Positions 41,600 through 49,921 of a stretch of 64,000 nt of DNA are shown here, one piece after another. The translations under genes were made by a program, and so were the position numbers. Below the pieces are notes generated by a model. It was not told where the DNA came from and did no database searches. It saw only the letters and a program-made list of their open reading frames with translations. Source of the stretch: Brotaphodocola catenula (GTDB lineage Bacteria > Bacillota > Clostridia > Lachnospirales > Lachnospiraceae); assembly GCA_020686985.1 (NCBI GenBank), contig JAJEPU010000010.1:19097-83096 (forward strand), given 5' to 3'. The number at the start of each line of letters is the position of its first letter. The stretch's first letter is position 1.

Positions 41600-42391
41600 A
41601 TGAATCACATCGATCACACATTTGCGGTCTGTGCGTATAAGGATTCTCCGTATTTGGAGGAGTGTATCCGCTCGCTGAAACGCCAGTCGGAGCCGTCAGA
41701 GATTATCCTGTGTACCTCGACGCCGAGCGCGTTTATTGAGGAGATCGCAAAGAAATATGACCTTCCGCTGTTTGTGCGCGAGGGACAGAGCGATATTCAG
41801 GAGGACTGGAACTTTGCGTGTGCAAATGCGAAGACACGCCTTGTGACGATCACGCATCAGGATGATGTTTACCACCGGGATTATACGAAGGCAGTGAAAG
41901 ATTGCTGGGAGCGGTATCCGGATGCTTCGGTATTTACGACAGACTGTGTGATTCTCCGGAATGGAAAGACCGAACAGCCAGGACTGATCCACTTTGTAAA
42001 GAAACTTCTGCGTCTGCCCCTGCGTCTGCGCCCGCTTGCGGACAGAACCGGAATCAAGCGGATGGCTCTGATGTTTGGAAATCCGATTATCTGCCCGTCC
42101 TGCACCTACAATCTGGAGCTGCTTCAAAGACCGCTCTTTGATTCCCCGTACAAGTTTGCGCTGGACTGGGATATGATGTGGAAGTTTGCGGGACAAGAGG
42201 GACGGTTTATCTGTGAGGAACGTCCGCTGATCGGCTACCGGATTCACGACGGGGCGACGACGAAGGCGTGCATCGAGAACAACCGGCGCTCAAAAGAGGA
42301 GACAGAGATGTACCAAAAGATCTGGCCCGACTGGATTGTCCGTGTGCTGATGTTTTTTTACCGCGGGGCATATTCTGCCTATGAGAAGTAG
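41600..42391 (+). CDS. GT2-type glycosyltransferase
   Basis: A family 2 glycosyltransferase of 263 residues from ATG 41600; an ATG at 41591 adds three residues but is only 2 bases after AAGGAG (41583-41588). FAVCAYKDSPYLEECIRSLK starts the nucleotide-binding fold, and THQDDVYH holds the metal-binding acidic pair. The C-terminal part has LDWDMMWKFA and IGYRIHDGATT, seen in glycan GT2 enzymes. It directly follows gmhA with translational coupling, so it may be the heptosyltransferase that uses the GDP-heptose. That link is inferred only from position. Confidence 0.78.
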   Translation: MNHIDHTFAVCAYKDSPYLEECIRSLKRQSEPSEIILCTSTPSAFIEEIAKKYDLPLFVREGQSDIQEDWNFACANAKTRLVTITHQDDVYHRDYTKAVKDCWERYPDASVFTTDCVILRNGKTEQPGLIHFVKKLLRLPLRLRPLADRTGIKRMALMFGNPIICPSCTYNLELLQRPLFDSPYKFALDWDMMWKFAGQEGRFICEERPLIGYRIHDGATTKACIENNRRSKEETEMYQKIWPDWIVRVLMFFYRGAYSAYEK

Positions 42392-42409
42392 GCGAGAATA
42401 GAAAATATA

Positions 42410-42441
42410 TTTAGGAGAGTTATCATTTAGGAGAGTTATCA
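42410..42441 (+). repeat. 16-bp tandem duplication containing the ribosome-binding site
   Basis: TTTAGGAGAGTTATCA occurs twice in direct succession (42410-42425 and 42426-42441); the last A is the first base of the ATG at 42441. Two equal GGAG sites thus precede one start codon. Confidence 0.9.
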
Positions 42442-44318
42442 TGGAAAGAAAACGTGTACAGAGAAAAGACAGGGAGGGGGAAGATCTCAAGCACAGTTTT
42501 GTCAAACGTCAGATTGAGTGGAGGTCAGAGCTTCTGATTGTGTGCCTGCTTGGGGCGTTTGCTTTTTTTGTCAATCGGCATATGGAGATCAAGGGACTTT
42601 ATATGGATGATCTGTATCAGTGGTACAGTTACAATTCAGAGTCTTTTCTCCAGGCGATCTTCACGTTCGGCGGAAGCAGATGCCGTTTTCTCTATAATTT
42701 AGTGGCATGGATCGAGATGGCGATCTTTGGACCGCATGTGGGTTGGTATGTCCCGTTCAATATCCTGTTAAACACTGGTCTTGCATACACACTTTACCGG
42801 ATGGCGCGCAGTTTCAGCCGAAGCAGATATTTAGGAATTCTGTTTGCGCTGATTTTTTTGATGTCCCGCATGTCCTACTATCAGATTGGACAGGCACTTG
42901 GACTGATGGAGACGATGGCACTGTGGCTCGCAATTTCGATTCTTTATCTTCTGTACCAGATTTTGCATGAGCATGACGGAAAGGGAGAACGCCGGATGTT
43001 TCTTGCGAGCGGACTCTACTTTGCAGTCTGCTTTGTCCATGAGCGATACATGGTGCTTCTTCCGCTGTTTTTCCTCGTGCTTCTGTTCCGCAAGGAAAAG
43101 GATGTGCGCCAGTGGATTGCACCGGCGGTCTCATTTGCAGTCGTTCAGCTGATCCGTTTCTTTGTGATCGGCACGGTTGCACCGGCTGGAACCGGTGGAA
43201 CAGATGTCGCAGATACGATGTCGGTCAGCTCTGTGATTAAGTTTGCGCTTAGCCAGATTGCCTACCTGTTTGGAATCAATGCGGGACCGGAGCATTTAAA
43301 CGGTCAGAACTTCCGCGAGGCTCCGCTCTGGGTCCTGATGATGATTGCGATCGCAGATCTGATGCTGATTGTGATGGTTGTTGCGCTGTTTATACGCCTG
43401 ATTCAGAAAAAGGCGAAGCGCGTGGAGAGAATCCAGACCGTTGTATTGTTTGTGATGTTTATCGGCGCGTGCATTGCCTGCTCAAGTGTGACGATCCGCG
43501 TGGAGATGAGATGGGTCTATGTTTCCTATGCGACGGCGCTCTTGTTTATGGCGTGGATTTACGGTGTGCTGACGGAAGGAATGGCAGAAAAAGGAATCTG
43601 GCTTCAGGCTTTTCCGTATCTGTCTGTGTTGACGGTCTATGTTGTGTTGATGCTTCCGGTTGAGAATTATTATCGTGGTCTGTACCCGAATTTGTATTAC
43701 TGGGCAGATCAGGAGAGATACAACTCTCTCGCGGAGGAGACCTACGGCAATTATGGGGTCGGAATCTTCGGGAAAAATATCTTCGTCGTCGGAAAAAATT
43801 TTGAGATGGAGGATTTCACCGCGGAAAACTTTTTCCGTGTTTTCGATCCGCTCAAGAGAGAGGAGAGCACACGCGTTGTTCATGTGAGTGATGTGCGTCA
43901 GTTCGGTCTTGTCGATGACAACATGCTCGTGATTCAGGAAGACCCGGAGCACAATCGTTTTCAGGATGTGACCCATGTGGTCAAGACGTTCAAGTGCCGT
44001 CCGATCTACGGATTTTACGATGATGGATGGATTGATGAGAAATCGAAGGTTCAGGTCATGGCGGGAAAGACAGGAAAGATTCATCTGAGTTTTACTTATC
44101 CGCGTGATTTGACGGACGACCAGTGGCTGACGGTCTATGTCAATGACGAGCCGGTCGATTACCTGCACTTTACGGAGACTTCGGTGGAGACAGAGATCGA
44201 GGCAGAGCCATATGATGTTGTGACGCTTCGGTTTGAGACGAATTTCTTTGTTCCGAATGCGATGGAGCAGAGAGGAACGACGAAGCTCGCCCTGCTTTTG
44301 AAGATGACGGCAGAGTAA
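42441..44318 (+). CDS. Polytopic membrane protein, GT-C-like, with extracellular C-domain
   Basis: A 625-residue protein with about ten hydrophobic segments between residues 30 and 410. A first external loop holds an Asp-Asp pair (LYMDDLYQWYS, residues 54-64), as in membrane-embedded GT-C transferases that use polyprenyl-phosphate sugars. After the last helix (YLSVLTVYVVLMLPVENYY) about 205 residues form a soluble, probably outer-face domain, rich in beta structure (HLSFTYPRDL, VYVNDEPVDYL). I do not recognise a named family; the GT-C idea rests on topology and the acidic loop. It lies between a GT2 gene and rfbF in a glycan cluster, consistent with decoration of a polymer outside the cell. 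Confidence 0.6.
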   Translation: MERKRVQRKDREGEDLKHSFVKRQIEWRSELLIVCLLGAFAFFVNRHMEIKGLYMDDLYQWYSYNSESFLQAIFTFGGSRCRFLYNLVAWIEMAIFGPHVGWYVPFNILLNTGLAYTLYRMARSFSRSRYLGILFALIFLMSRMSYYQIGQALGLMETMALWLAISILYLLYQILHEHDGKGERRMFLASGLYFAVCFVHERYMVLLPLFFLVLLFRKEKDVRQWIAPAVSFAVVQLIRFFVIGTVAPAGTGGTDVADTMSVSSVIKFALSQIAYLFGINAGPEHLNGQNFREAPLWVLMMIAIADLMLIVMVVALFIRLIQKKAKRVERIQTVVLFVMFIGACIACSSVTIRVEMRWVYVSYATALLFMAWIYGVLTEGMAEKGIWLQAFPYLSVLTVYVVLMLPVENYYRGLYPNLYYWADQERYNSLAEETYGNYGVGIFGKNIFVVGKNFEMEDFTAENFFRVFDPLKREESTRVVHVSDVRQFGLVDDNMLVIQEDPEHNRFQDVTHVVKTFKCRPIYGFYDDGWIDEKSKVQVMAGKTGKIHLSFTYPRDLTDDQWLTVYVNDEPVDYLHFTETSVETEIEAEPYDVVTLRFETNFFVPNAMEQRGTTKLALLLKMTAE

Positions 44319-44418
44319 AGTAGAGAATATGGAGTACAAAAAACACAGAAGAGTGCAGAGTAGGATAGAGGTTACTGTACAGAAGCAGAAGTACAGAGAA
44401 GAGAAAGGAAATACATTT

Positions 44419-45195
44419 ATGAAAGTAGTAATTCTTGCAGGAGGTCTTGGAACGAGAATCAGTGAAGAGAGCCATCTGAAGCCGAAGCCGATGATTGAGA
44501 TCGGAGGCAGACCGATTCTCTGGCATATCATGAAATATTACTCGGAATTTGGCTTCCATGATTTCGTGATCTGTCTGGGATATAAGCAGTATGTGGTGAA
44601 GGAGTTCTTTGCGGATTATTTCCTCCACACCTCAGATGTGACCTTTGATCTTGCAAACAACAAGATGGAAGTCCACAACAACTATGCAGAGCCGTGGAAG
44701 GTGACGCTCGTGGACACCGGTCTTCACACGATGACGGGTGGTCGTGTCAAACGGATTCAGCCGTACATCGGCGATGAGCCGTTCATGCTGACTTACGGCG
44801 ACGGAGTCTGCAACGTCGATCTCGAGGCACTCGTGAAATTCCATAAGAGTCACGGACGCATCGCGACGATCACGACGGTAAACATCGGTCAGCAAAAAGG
44901 CGTTCTCGACATCGGACCGGACAATGTGATCCGTTCATTCCGCGAGAAATCCGATTCAGACGGAGCAGTCATCAATGGCGGATTTATGGTGATGAATCCG
45001 CAGGTGTTCGATTACCTGAAGGACGATCAGACTGTATTTGAGCAGGAGCCGATGCAGAGACTTGCAAGTGAGGGTGAGCTGATGTCGTTCTACCATGATG
45101 GATTCTGGCAGTGCATGGACACGCAGAGAGAGATGAAAAAGTTGGAGGAGCTGTGGCAGTCGAAGCAGGCTCCGTGGAAAATCTGGAAAGATTAG
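44419..45195 (+). CDS. rfbF: Glucose-1-phosphate cytidylyltransferase
   Basis: A 258-residue nucleotidyltransferase making CDP-glucose from CTP and glucose 1-phosphate, first step of CDP-deoxysugar synthesis. The N-terminus VVILAGGLGTRISEESHLKP, the block GRPILWHIMKYYSEFG and the end HDGFWQCMDTQREM match RfbF closely. ATG 44419 follows AAAGGAA; an upstream ATG at 44329 would add 30 unrelated residues. It is followed by rfbG and rfbH in the standard order. Confidence 0.94.
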   Translation: MKVVILAGGLGTRISEESHLKPKPMIEIGGRPILWHIMKYYSEFGFHDFVICLGYKQYVVKEFFADYFLHTSDVTFDLANNKMEVHNNYAEPWKVTLVDTGLHTMTGGRVKRIQPYIGDEPFMLTYGDGVCNVDLEALVKFHKSHGRIATITTVNIGQQKGVLDIGPDNVIRSFREKSDSDGAVINGGFMVMNPQVFDYLKDDQTVFEQEPMQRLASEGELMSFYHDGFWQCMDTQREMKKLEELWQSKQAPWKIWKD

Positions 45196-45312
45196 TTAGG
45201 CTTAGATAAGATTAGATTAAAAAATTGTAACTGGAAAATCATAATCAAGAAATGCCGAGAGGGCGAAAGTCGAAGAGAGTCGGAGAGAGAAAAGGTGGAG
45301 AGGTGGTTGAAG

Positions 45313-46374
45313 ATGAGCAGATACAATCTGGAAGCGTGTGAAAAATTTTATAGAGGAAGACGGATTCTTGTGACCGGTCATACCGGATTTAAGGGTTCGT
45401 GGCTTTGCCGGATTCTGACATTGGCAGGGGCAAAGGTGACAGGATTTTCGCTTCAGCCACCGACAGAACCTTCGATGTTTCAGATTCTCGGACTTGAGGA
45501 TACGATGGATTCGGTGATCGGAGACATCCGTGATTTCAGTGCCATGAAGAAGGTATTTGACCGCGTACAGCCGGAGCTTGTGATTCATCTGGCAGCACAG
45601 CCGATCGTAAGAGATTCTTATCGAGATCCGGTTTACACCTACGAGACGAATGTGATGGGAACCGTTCACCTGCTTGAGTGTGCGCGTCAGACGCCTTCAG
45701 TGAAGTCGCTTCTCAATGTGACGACCGATAAGGTCTATGAGAACCGCGAGTGGGAATATGGATATCGCGAGTGCGATCCGCTCGATGGATATGATCCATA
45801 TTCCAACAGCAAATCCTGCTCCGAGCTTGTGACGCACAGCTATCAGAAATCGTTCTTCCAGGATGGACGGTGTGCGATCTCGACGGCCCGTGCCGGAAAT
45901 GTGATCGGTGGCGGTGATTTTGCGAATGATCGAATTATCCCGGACTGCGTTCGTGCGATGGCAGTCGGAAAGACGATCGGCGTGAGAAATCCGTATTCCA
46001 CACGCCCGTATCAGCATGTCTTGGAGCCGTTATTTGCTTATCTTGAGATTCTTGAGAGACAGTATGAGGACGGAGCATATGCCGGATACTACAACGTGGG
46101 ACCGGATGAGTGCGACTGTGTGACGACAGGAGAGCTTGTGACGCTGTTCTGCGATGCCTGGGGCGATCAGGCAGACTGGGAGAACCAGCATGACGGAGGC
46201 CCTCACGAGGCGAACTTCCTGAAACTCGATTGTTCTCACATCAAGCATGTCTTCGGATGGCAACCGAGATGGCATATTGCGGAGGCACTTGAAAAGACTG
46301 TGGAGTGGTCGAAAGCCTACCTTGACGGCGAGGATATGCTCGAGGTTACCGACTGCCAGATTCGGGAGTTTTAG
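45313..46374 (+). CDS. rfbG: CDP-glucose 4,6-dehydratase
   Basis: A 353-residue SDR dehydratase that turns CDP-glucose into CDP-4-keto-6-deoxyglucose. VTGHTGFKGSWL is the NAD-binding loop, TTDKVYENREW the Thr/Asp-Lys active-site block and YDPYSNSKSCSEL the Tyr-x3-Lys pair. The phrase GHTGFKGSWL is characteristic of RfbG. ATG 45313 is preferred with GGAGAGG about 9 bases upstream; a GTG at 45295 would add six residues. Second gene of the rfbFGH set. Confidence 0.94.
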   Translation: MSRYNLEACEKFYRGRRILVTGHTGFKGSWLCRILTLAGAKVTGFSLQPPTEPSMFQILGLEDTMDSVIGDIRDFSAMKKVFDRVQPELVIHLAAQPIVRDSYRDPVYTYETNVMGTVHLLECARQTPSVKSLLNVTTDKVYENREWEYGYRECDPLDGYDPYSNSKSCSELVTHSYQKSFFQDGRCAISTARAGNVIGGGDFANDRIIPDCVRAMAVGKTIGVRNPYSTRPYQHVLEPLFAYLEILERQYEDGAYAGYYNVGPDECDCVTTGELVTLFCDAWGDQADWENQHDGGPHEANFLKLDCSHIKHVFGWQPRWHIAEALEKTVEWSKAYLDGEDMLEVTDCQIREF

Positions 46375-46432
46375 GGTTGTTGTTTGAGAAAACGTGAAAA
46401 ATGAAGCGGTGAGAGAAAGGATGGATTGCAAG

Positions 46433-47776
46433 ATGGATAAGAAACAGGAAGAGGCACGCCAGCAGATTCTGGATCTGGTGGCAGACTACTGTGAGAATTA
46501 CCACATCAAAAATAAAAAAGAGTTTGAGCCGGGAGATAGAATCCCGTATGCATCGAGAGTCTACGATGCAAATGAGATGGTCAACCTTGTGGACAGTGCG
46601 TTGGAGTTCTGGCTGACGTCGGGACGCTACACCGATGAGTTTGAGGCAAAGCTGGCAAAGTATCTCGGAGTCAGATATTGCTCGCTTGTCAATTCCGGTT
46701 CCTCTGCGAACCTGAATGCGTTTATGGCATTGACTTCTCCGCTTCTCGGAGATCGTCAGATAAAGCGCGGGGATGAGGTCATTACGGTCGCAGCAGGTTT
46801 CCCGACGACCGTAACACCGATGATCCAGTATGGCGCTGTTCCGGTCTTTGTCGATGTGACGATTCCGCAGTACAACATCGATGTGACCCGGCTGGAGTCT
46901 GCTTATTCCGAGAAGACGAAGGCAGTGATGATTGCACATACGCTTGGAAATCCGTTTGACCTCGGTGCAGTCAAATCCTTCTGCGATCGCCATAACCTGT
47001 GGCTGATTGAGGACAACTGTGATGCACTCGGAAGCCGGTATGAGATTGACGGCGAGGAGCGTTTTACCGGAACGATCGGAGACATCGGAACTTCAAGTTT
47101 CTATCCGCCTCATCACATGACGATGGGAGAAGGTGGAGCTGTCTACACGGACAATCCGCTGTTAAACAAGATCATCCGCTCGTTCCGCGACTGGGGACGC
47201 GACTGTGTCTGCCCGTCCGGACGAGATAATCTCTGCGGTCATCGTTTTGATCGTCAGTACGGAGAGCTTCCTCTCGGTTACGATCACAAATATGTGTACT
47301 CCCATTTTGGATATAATTTAAAGGCAACGGATCTTCAGGCATCGATCGGCTGTGCACAGCTTGATAAATTCCCGGGATTTGTGGAGCGCCGCAGACACAA
47401 TTTCGACCGTTTGAAGACGGCACTTGCCGGAACGGAGGACAGACTGATTCTGCCGGAGGCATGTCCGGGATCACGTCCGAGCTGGTTCGGTTTTCTGATT
47501 ACCTGCAAGGAGGGTGTTGACCGAAATGCCCTTGTTCAGTATGTGGAGAAGAAGGGTGTGCAGACTCGTATGCTGTTTGCAGGAAACTTAATCAAGCATC
47601 CGTGCTTTGACCAGATGCGCGAGAGTGGAACCGGATACCGCGTTGTCGGAGATCTGGCTGTGACCGATCGAATCATGAGAGACACGTTCTGGATTGGCGT
47701 TTATCCGGGAATGACGGATGAGATGATCGACTATATGGCAGAGACGGTCAAGGAGGCACTGGACGCACAGAAGTAG
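46433..47776 (+). CDS. rfbH: CDP-4-keto-6-deoxyglucose 3-dehydrase (E1)
   Basis: A PLP/PMP and iron-sulfur enzyme that removes the C3 hydroxyl, giving CDP-3,6-dideoxy sugars. NSGSSANLNAFMAL, AAGFPTTVTPMIQ and LIEDNCDALGSRY are fold-type I aminotransferase blocks. The usual PLP-binding Lys is replaced: SFYPPHHMTMGEGG has His227-His228, the diagnostic change of E1. ATG 46433 gives 447 residues, near the family length; GTG 46394 would add 13. The reductase partner (E3, RfbI) and the end-stage reductase are not adjacent; the SDR gene at 863 is a possible candidate for the latter. Confidence 0.93.
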   Translation: MDKKQEEARQQILDLVADYCENYHIKNKKEFEPGDRIPYASRVYDANEMVNLVDSALEFWLTSGRYTDEFEAKLAKYLGVRYCSLVNSGSSANLNAFMALTSPLLGDRQIKRGDEVITVAAGFPTTVTPMIQYGAVPVFVDVTIPQYNIDVTRLESAYSEKTKAVMIAHTLGNPFDLGAVKSFCDRHNLWLIEDNCDALGSRYEIDGEERFTGTIGDIGTSSFYPPHHMTMGEGGAVYTDNPLLNKIIRSFRDWGRDCVCPSGRDNLCGHRFDRQYGELPLGYDHKYVYSHFGYNLKATDLQASIGCAQLDKFPGFVERRRHNFDRLKTALAGTEDRLILPEACPGSRPSWFGFLITCKEGVDRNALVQYVEKKGVQTRMLFAGNLIKHPCFDQMRESGTGYRVVGDLAVTDRIMRDTFWIGVYPGMTDEMIDYMAETVKEALDAQK

Positions 47777-47799
47777 AGAAGGGAGCGTAAGGATACGAT

Positions 47800-48645
47800 A
47801 TGGAATATGATCTGACCAGAGTGCATGAGACAAATCTGAAGATTCTCAAGGAGATCGATCGGATTTGCCGAAAATATAAGATTCGATACATGCTGGATGC
47901 GGGCACGCTTCTCGGAGCTGTGCGCCACAAAGGGTTTATCCCGTGGGATGACGATGCCGATGTGGCATTCACGAGAAACAACTATGAGGCATTTATGAAA
48001 GTAGTTCGCCGGGAGCTTCCGGACACGATGGAACTTGTGATGCCGTGGAGCTACCGGGACGGAAAAGCATTCTATGATTTTACGGCGAGAATTATTTACA
48101 AGAACAGCCGTACCCATGAGGAGTCCGAGGAGATGAAGTTCTACGGCGGAAAGCTCAACCATCTCTGGGTGGATCTGTTCACGATTGACACGCTCCCGGC
48201 AAATAAGCTGGATGCGACGGCGACACTTCTGATGCACAAGATGATTTACGGAATGGCGATGGGTCATCGCTATCACCTTGATTTCGGCAAGTACAGCCTG
48301 TTCCACAAGCTCGCAGTCGGGGGAATGTCGACAGTCGGAAAGTTCGTTCCGCTTTCCGTACTCTTCCGCTTGCAGAGAATGGTGGCACTTCGGGATCACA
48401 AAAAGAAGAGTCCAAAACTTTATTACAGCAATTATCAGCCGGATTACCTCTATGTGACGCTTCAGAAGGAGTGGTGCGAGGATATCGTGGATCTGGACTT
48501 CTGCGACACGAAACTTATGGCATCCTCCCACTGGGATGAGGTGTTGACGTGGATTTATGGGGACTATATGAAACTTCCGCCGGAGGACAAGCGGATTCCA
48601 AGCCATTCCACAATTGAGATTCAGGTGTTTGATGAGGAAGTTTGA
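47800..48645 (+). CDS. LicD-family phosphotransferase
   Basis: A 281-residue LicD/fukutin-type protein. The block MLDAGTLLGAVRHKGFIPWD, followed by DDADVAF, contains the metal-binding Asp-Asp-Asp motif of this nucleotidyltransferase-like fold. Members move phosphocholine or a similar group from a CDP donor onto a surface glycan. It follows rfbH by 23 bases with a GGGAG site. In this cluster it may add a phospho-substituent, or a phosphodiester branch, to the polymer. Donor is unknown; no choline kinase or CTP:phosphocholine gene is seen. Confidence 0.85.
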   Translation: MEYDLTRVHETNLKILKEIDRICRKYKIRYMLDAGTLLGAVRHKGFIPWDDDADVAFTRNNYEAFMKVVRRELPDTMELVMPWSYRDGKAFYDFTARIIYKNSRTHEESEEMKFYGGKLNHLWVDLFTIDTLPANKLDATATLLMHKMIYGMAMGHRYHLDFGKYSLFHKLAVGGMSTVGKFVPLSVLFRLQRMVALRDHKKKSPKLYYSNYQPDYLYVTLQKEWCEDIVDLDFCDTKLMASSHWDEVLTWIYGDYMKLPPEDKRIPSHSTIEIQVFDEEV

Positions 48646-48760
48646 TACGGATTTTGACGAGAAAATCGAACAAAAAATCAGACGAAAAAGTCAGACAGAG
48701 AACTCAGAAAAAACTTGGACAGAAAACTTAGACAGGAAACTCTGAGACGAGGAAAATGAC

Positions 48761-49708
48761 ATGAAGAAAGTATTGTCCGTCGTGGTGTCTGTATACAATG
48801 AGGAACAGGCACTTCCGATGTTCTACGAGACAACAAAGCCGATTTTGGAGAGTCTTGACTGGGATTACGAGCTTGTGTTTGTCAATGACGGAAGTAAAGA
48901 TCGAAGTGCAGAGATTTTGCGGGATCTTGCACAGAATGATCAAAAAGTAAAGGTGATCTATTTTTCAAGAAACTTTGGACATGAGTCCGCGATGATTGCG
49001 GGGATTGATTATGCGTCCGGTGATGCGATTGTATGCATGGACGCCGATCTCCAGCATCCACCCCAGTGTCTTCCGGCGATCATTGAGAAGTTGGAGGAGG
49101 GCTGTGGGGTCATCAGTATGGTCAGGACGAAAAATCGGTCGGCGGGACTGATCAAAAATATTACCTCCGCAGGCTTCTATGCGCTGATCAATGCGCTCTC
49201 CGATGTGAAATTTGAGCCGAATGCCTCCGATTTTTTTGCCGTCTCAAGACAGGCGGGGGATGTGCTTCGGAAAAATTATCGCGAGAAGGTGCGTTTTCTG
49301 CGCGGATATGTGCAGAGCATCGGATTTAAGCAGGGAATCATCGAGTACGAGGCGCAGGACCGCGTGGCAGGTCACAGCAAATACAGTCTCAGAAAACTGT
49401 TTGCATTTTCGATGAACACGATCATGTGCTTTTCCAACCTGCCATTAAAACTTGGCATGTATGCGGGTGTCGGGGCAGTGTGTTTCGGAATTGCAGTGAT
49501 GATCTATACCCTGTGCACGAGACAGGGAGCACCGAGCGGATATGCGACGATCGTGATTTTAAATTGTTTTATGTTTGCAGTCCTCTTTGTGATTGTCGGA
49601 ATCATCGGGGAGTACATGGCGATTCTGTTCAGTGAACTCAAAGACAGACCGATCTATATTGTGGAGAAGACGGATAATCTGAAGAATCCGGAAGAGATGG
49701 ATTCATAA
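48761..49708 (+). CDS. GT2 polyprenyl-phosphate glycosyltransferase (GtrB-like)
   Basis: A 315-residue enzyme: LSVVVSVYNEEQALPMFY, FVNDGSKDRS and CMDADLQHPP are the donor-binding blocks; RDRVAGHSKYSLRKL-type text precedes two membrane helices (about 231-255 and 265-292). This is the GtrB/Csb plan: it loads a sugar on undecaprenyl phosphate for use by a GT-C enzyme outside. The membrane protein at 42441 could be that partner. The 115 bases before it are a repetitive A/G-rich spacer. It ends the glycan cluster, before a strong terminator. Confidence 0.9.
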   Translation: MKKVLSVVVSVYNEEQALPMFYETTKPILESLDWDYELVFVNDGSKDRSAEILRDLAQNDQKVKVIYFSRNFGHESAMIAGIDYASGDAIVCMDADLQHPPQCLPAIIEKLEEGCGVISMVRTKNRSAGLIKNITSAGFYALINALSDVKFEPNASDFFAVSRQAGDVLRKNYREKVRFLRGYVQSIGFKQGIIEYEAQDRVAGHSKYSLRKLFAFSMNTIMCFSNLPLKLGMYAGVGAVCFGIAVMIYTLCTRQGAPSGYATIVILNCFMFAVLFVIVGIIGEYMAILFSELKDRPIYIVEKTDNLKNPEEMDS

Positions 49709-49779
49709 GATATGGATTTATGGAATCTGGATGAAAAAAGGTAAAAACAAAACTGAAAATTAGGATTAGAAGAAGTGTG

Positions 49780-49827
49780 GACTGGCTCTTGCGAATCGTG
49801 ACAGATTGCAAGAGTCAGTCTTTTTTT
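49780..49827 (+). terminator. Rho-independent terminator of the glycan cluster
   Basis: GACTGGCTCTTGC (49780-49792) pairs with GCAAGAGTCAGTC (49808-49820), 13 bp with one G-T, followed by seven T. Confidence 0.92.
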
Positions 49828-49898
49828 GTATGATAGGAAATTGCGTCCTGTCATACAAAAACGCTCCGCGAGGATGCGCCAGGGCACATTCTTTTTTT
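49821..49898 (+). repeat. Family 3 terminator-associated repeat, copy 2
   Basis: It begins in the terminator T-tract. GTATGATAGGA (49828-49838) pairs with TCCTGTCATAC (49846-49856) with one mismatch. The block CGCTCCGCGAGGATGCGC follows, then CAGGGCACATTC and seven T. Compared with copy 1 the GGTTGC hairpin and one arm of the right hairpin are missing. Confidence 0.82.
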
Positions 49899-49921
49899 AC
49901 ATGCATCAATGCGGAGAAATC

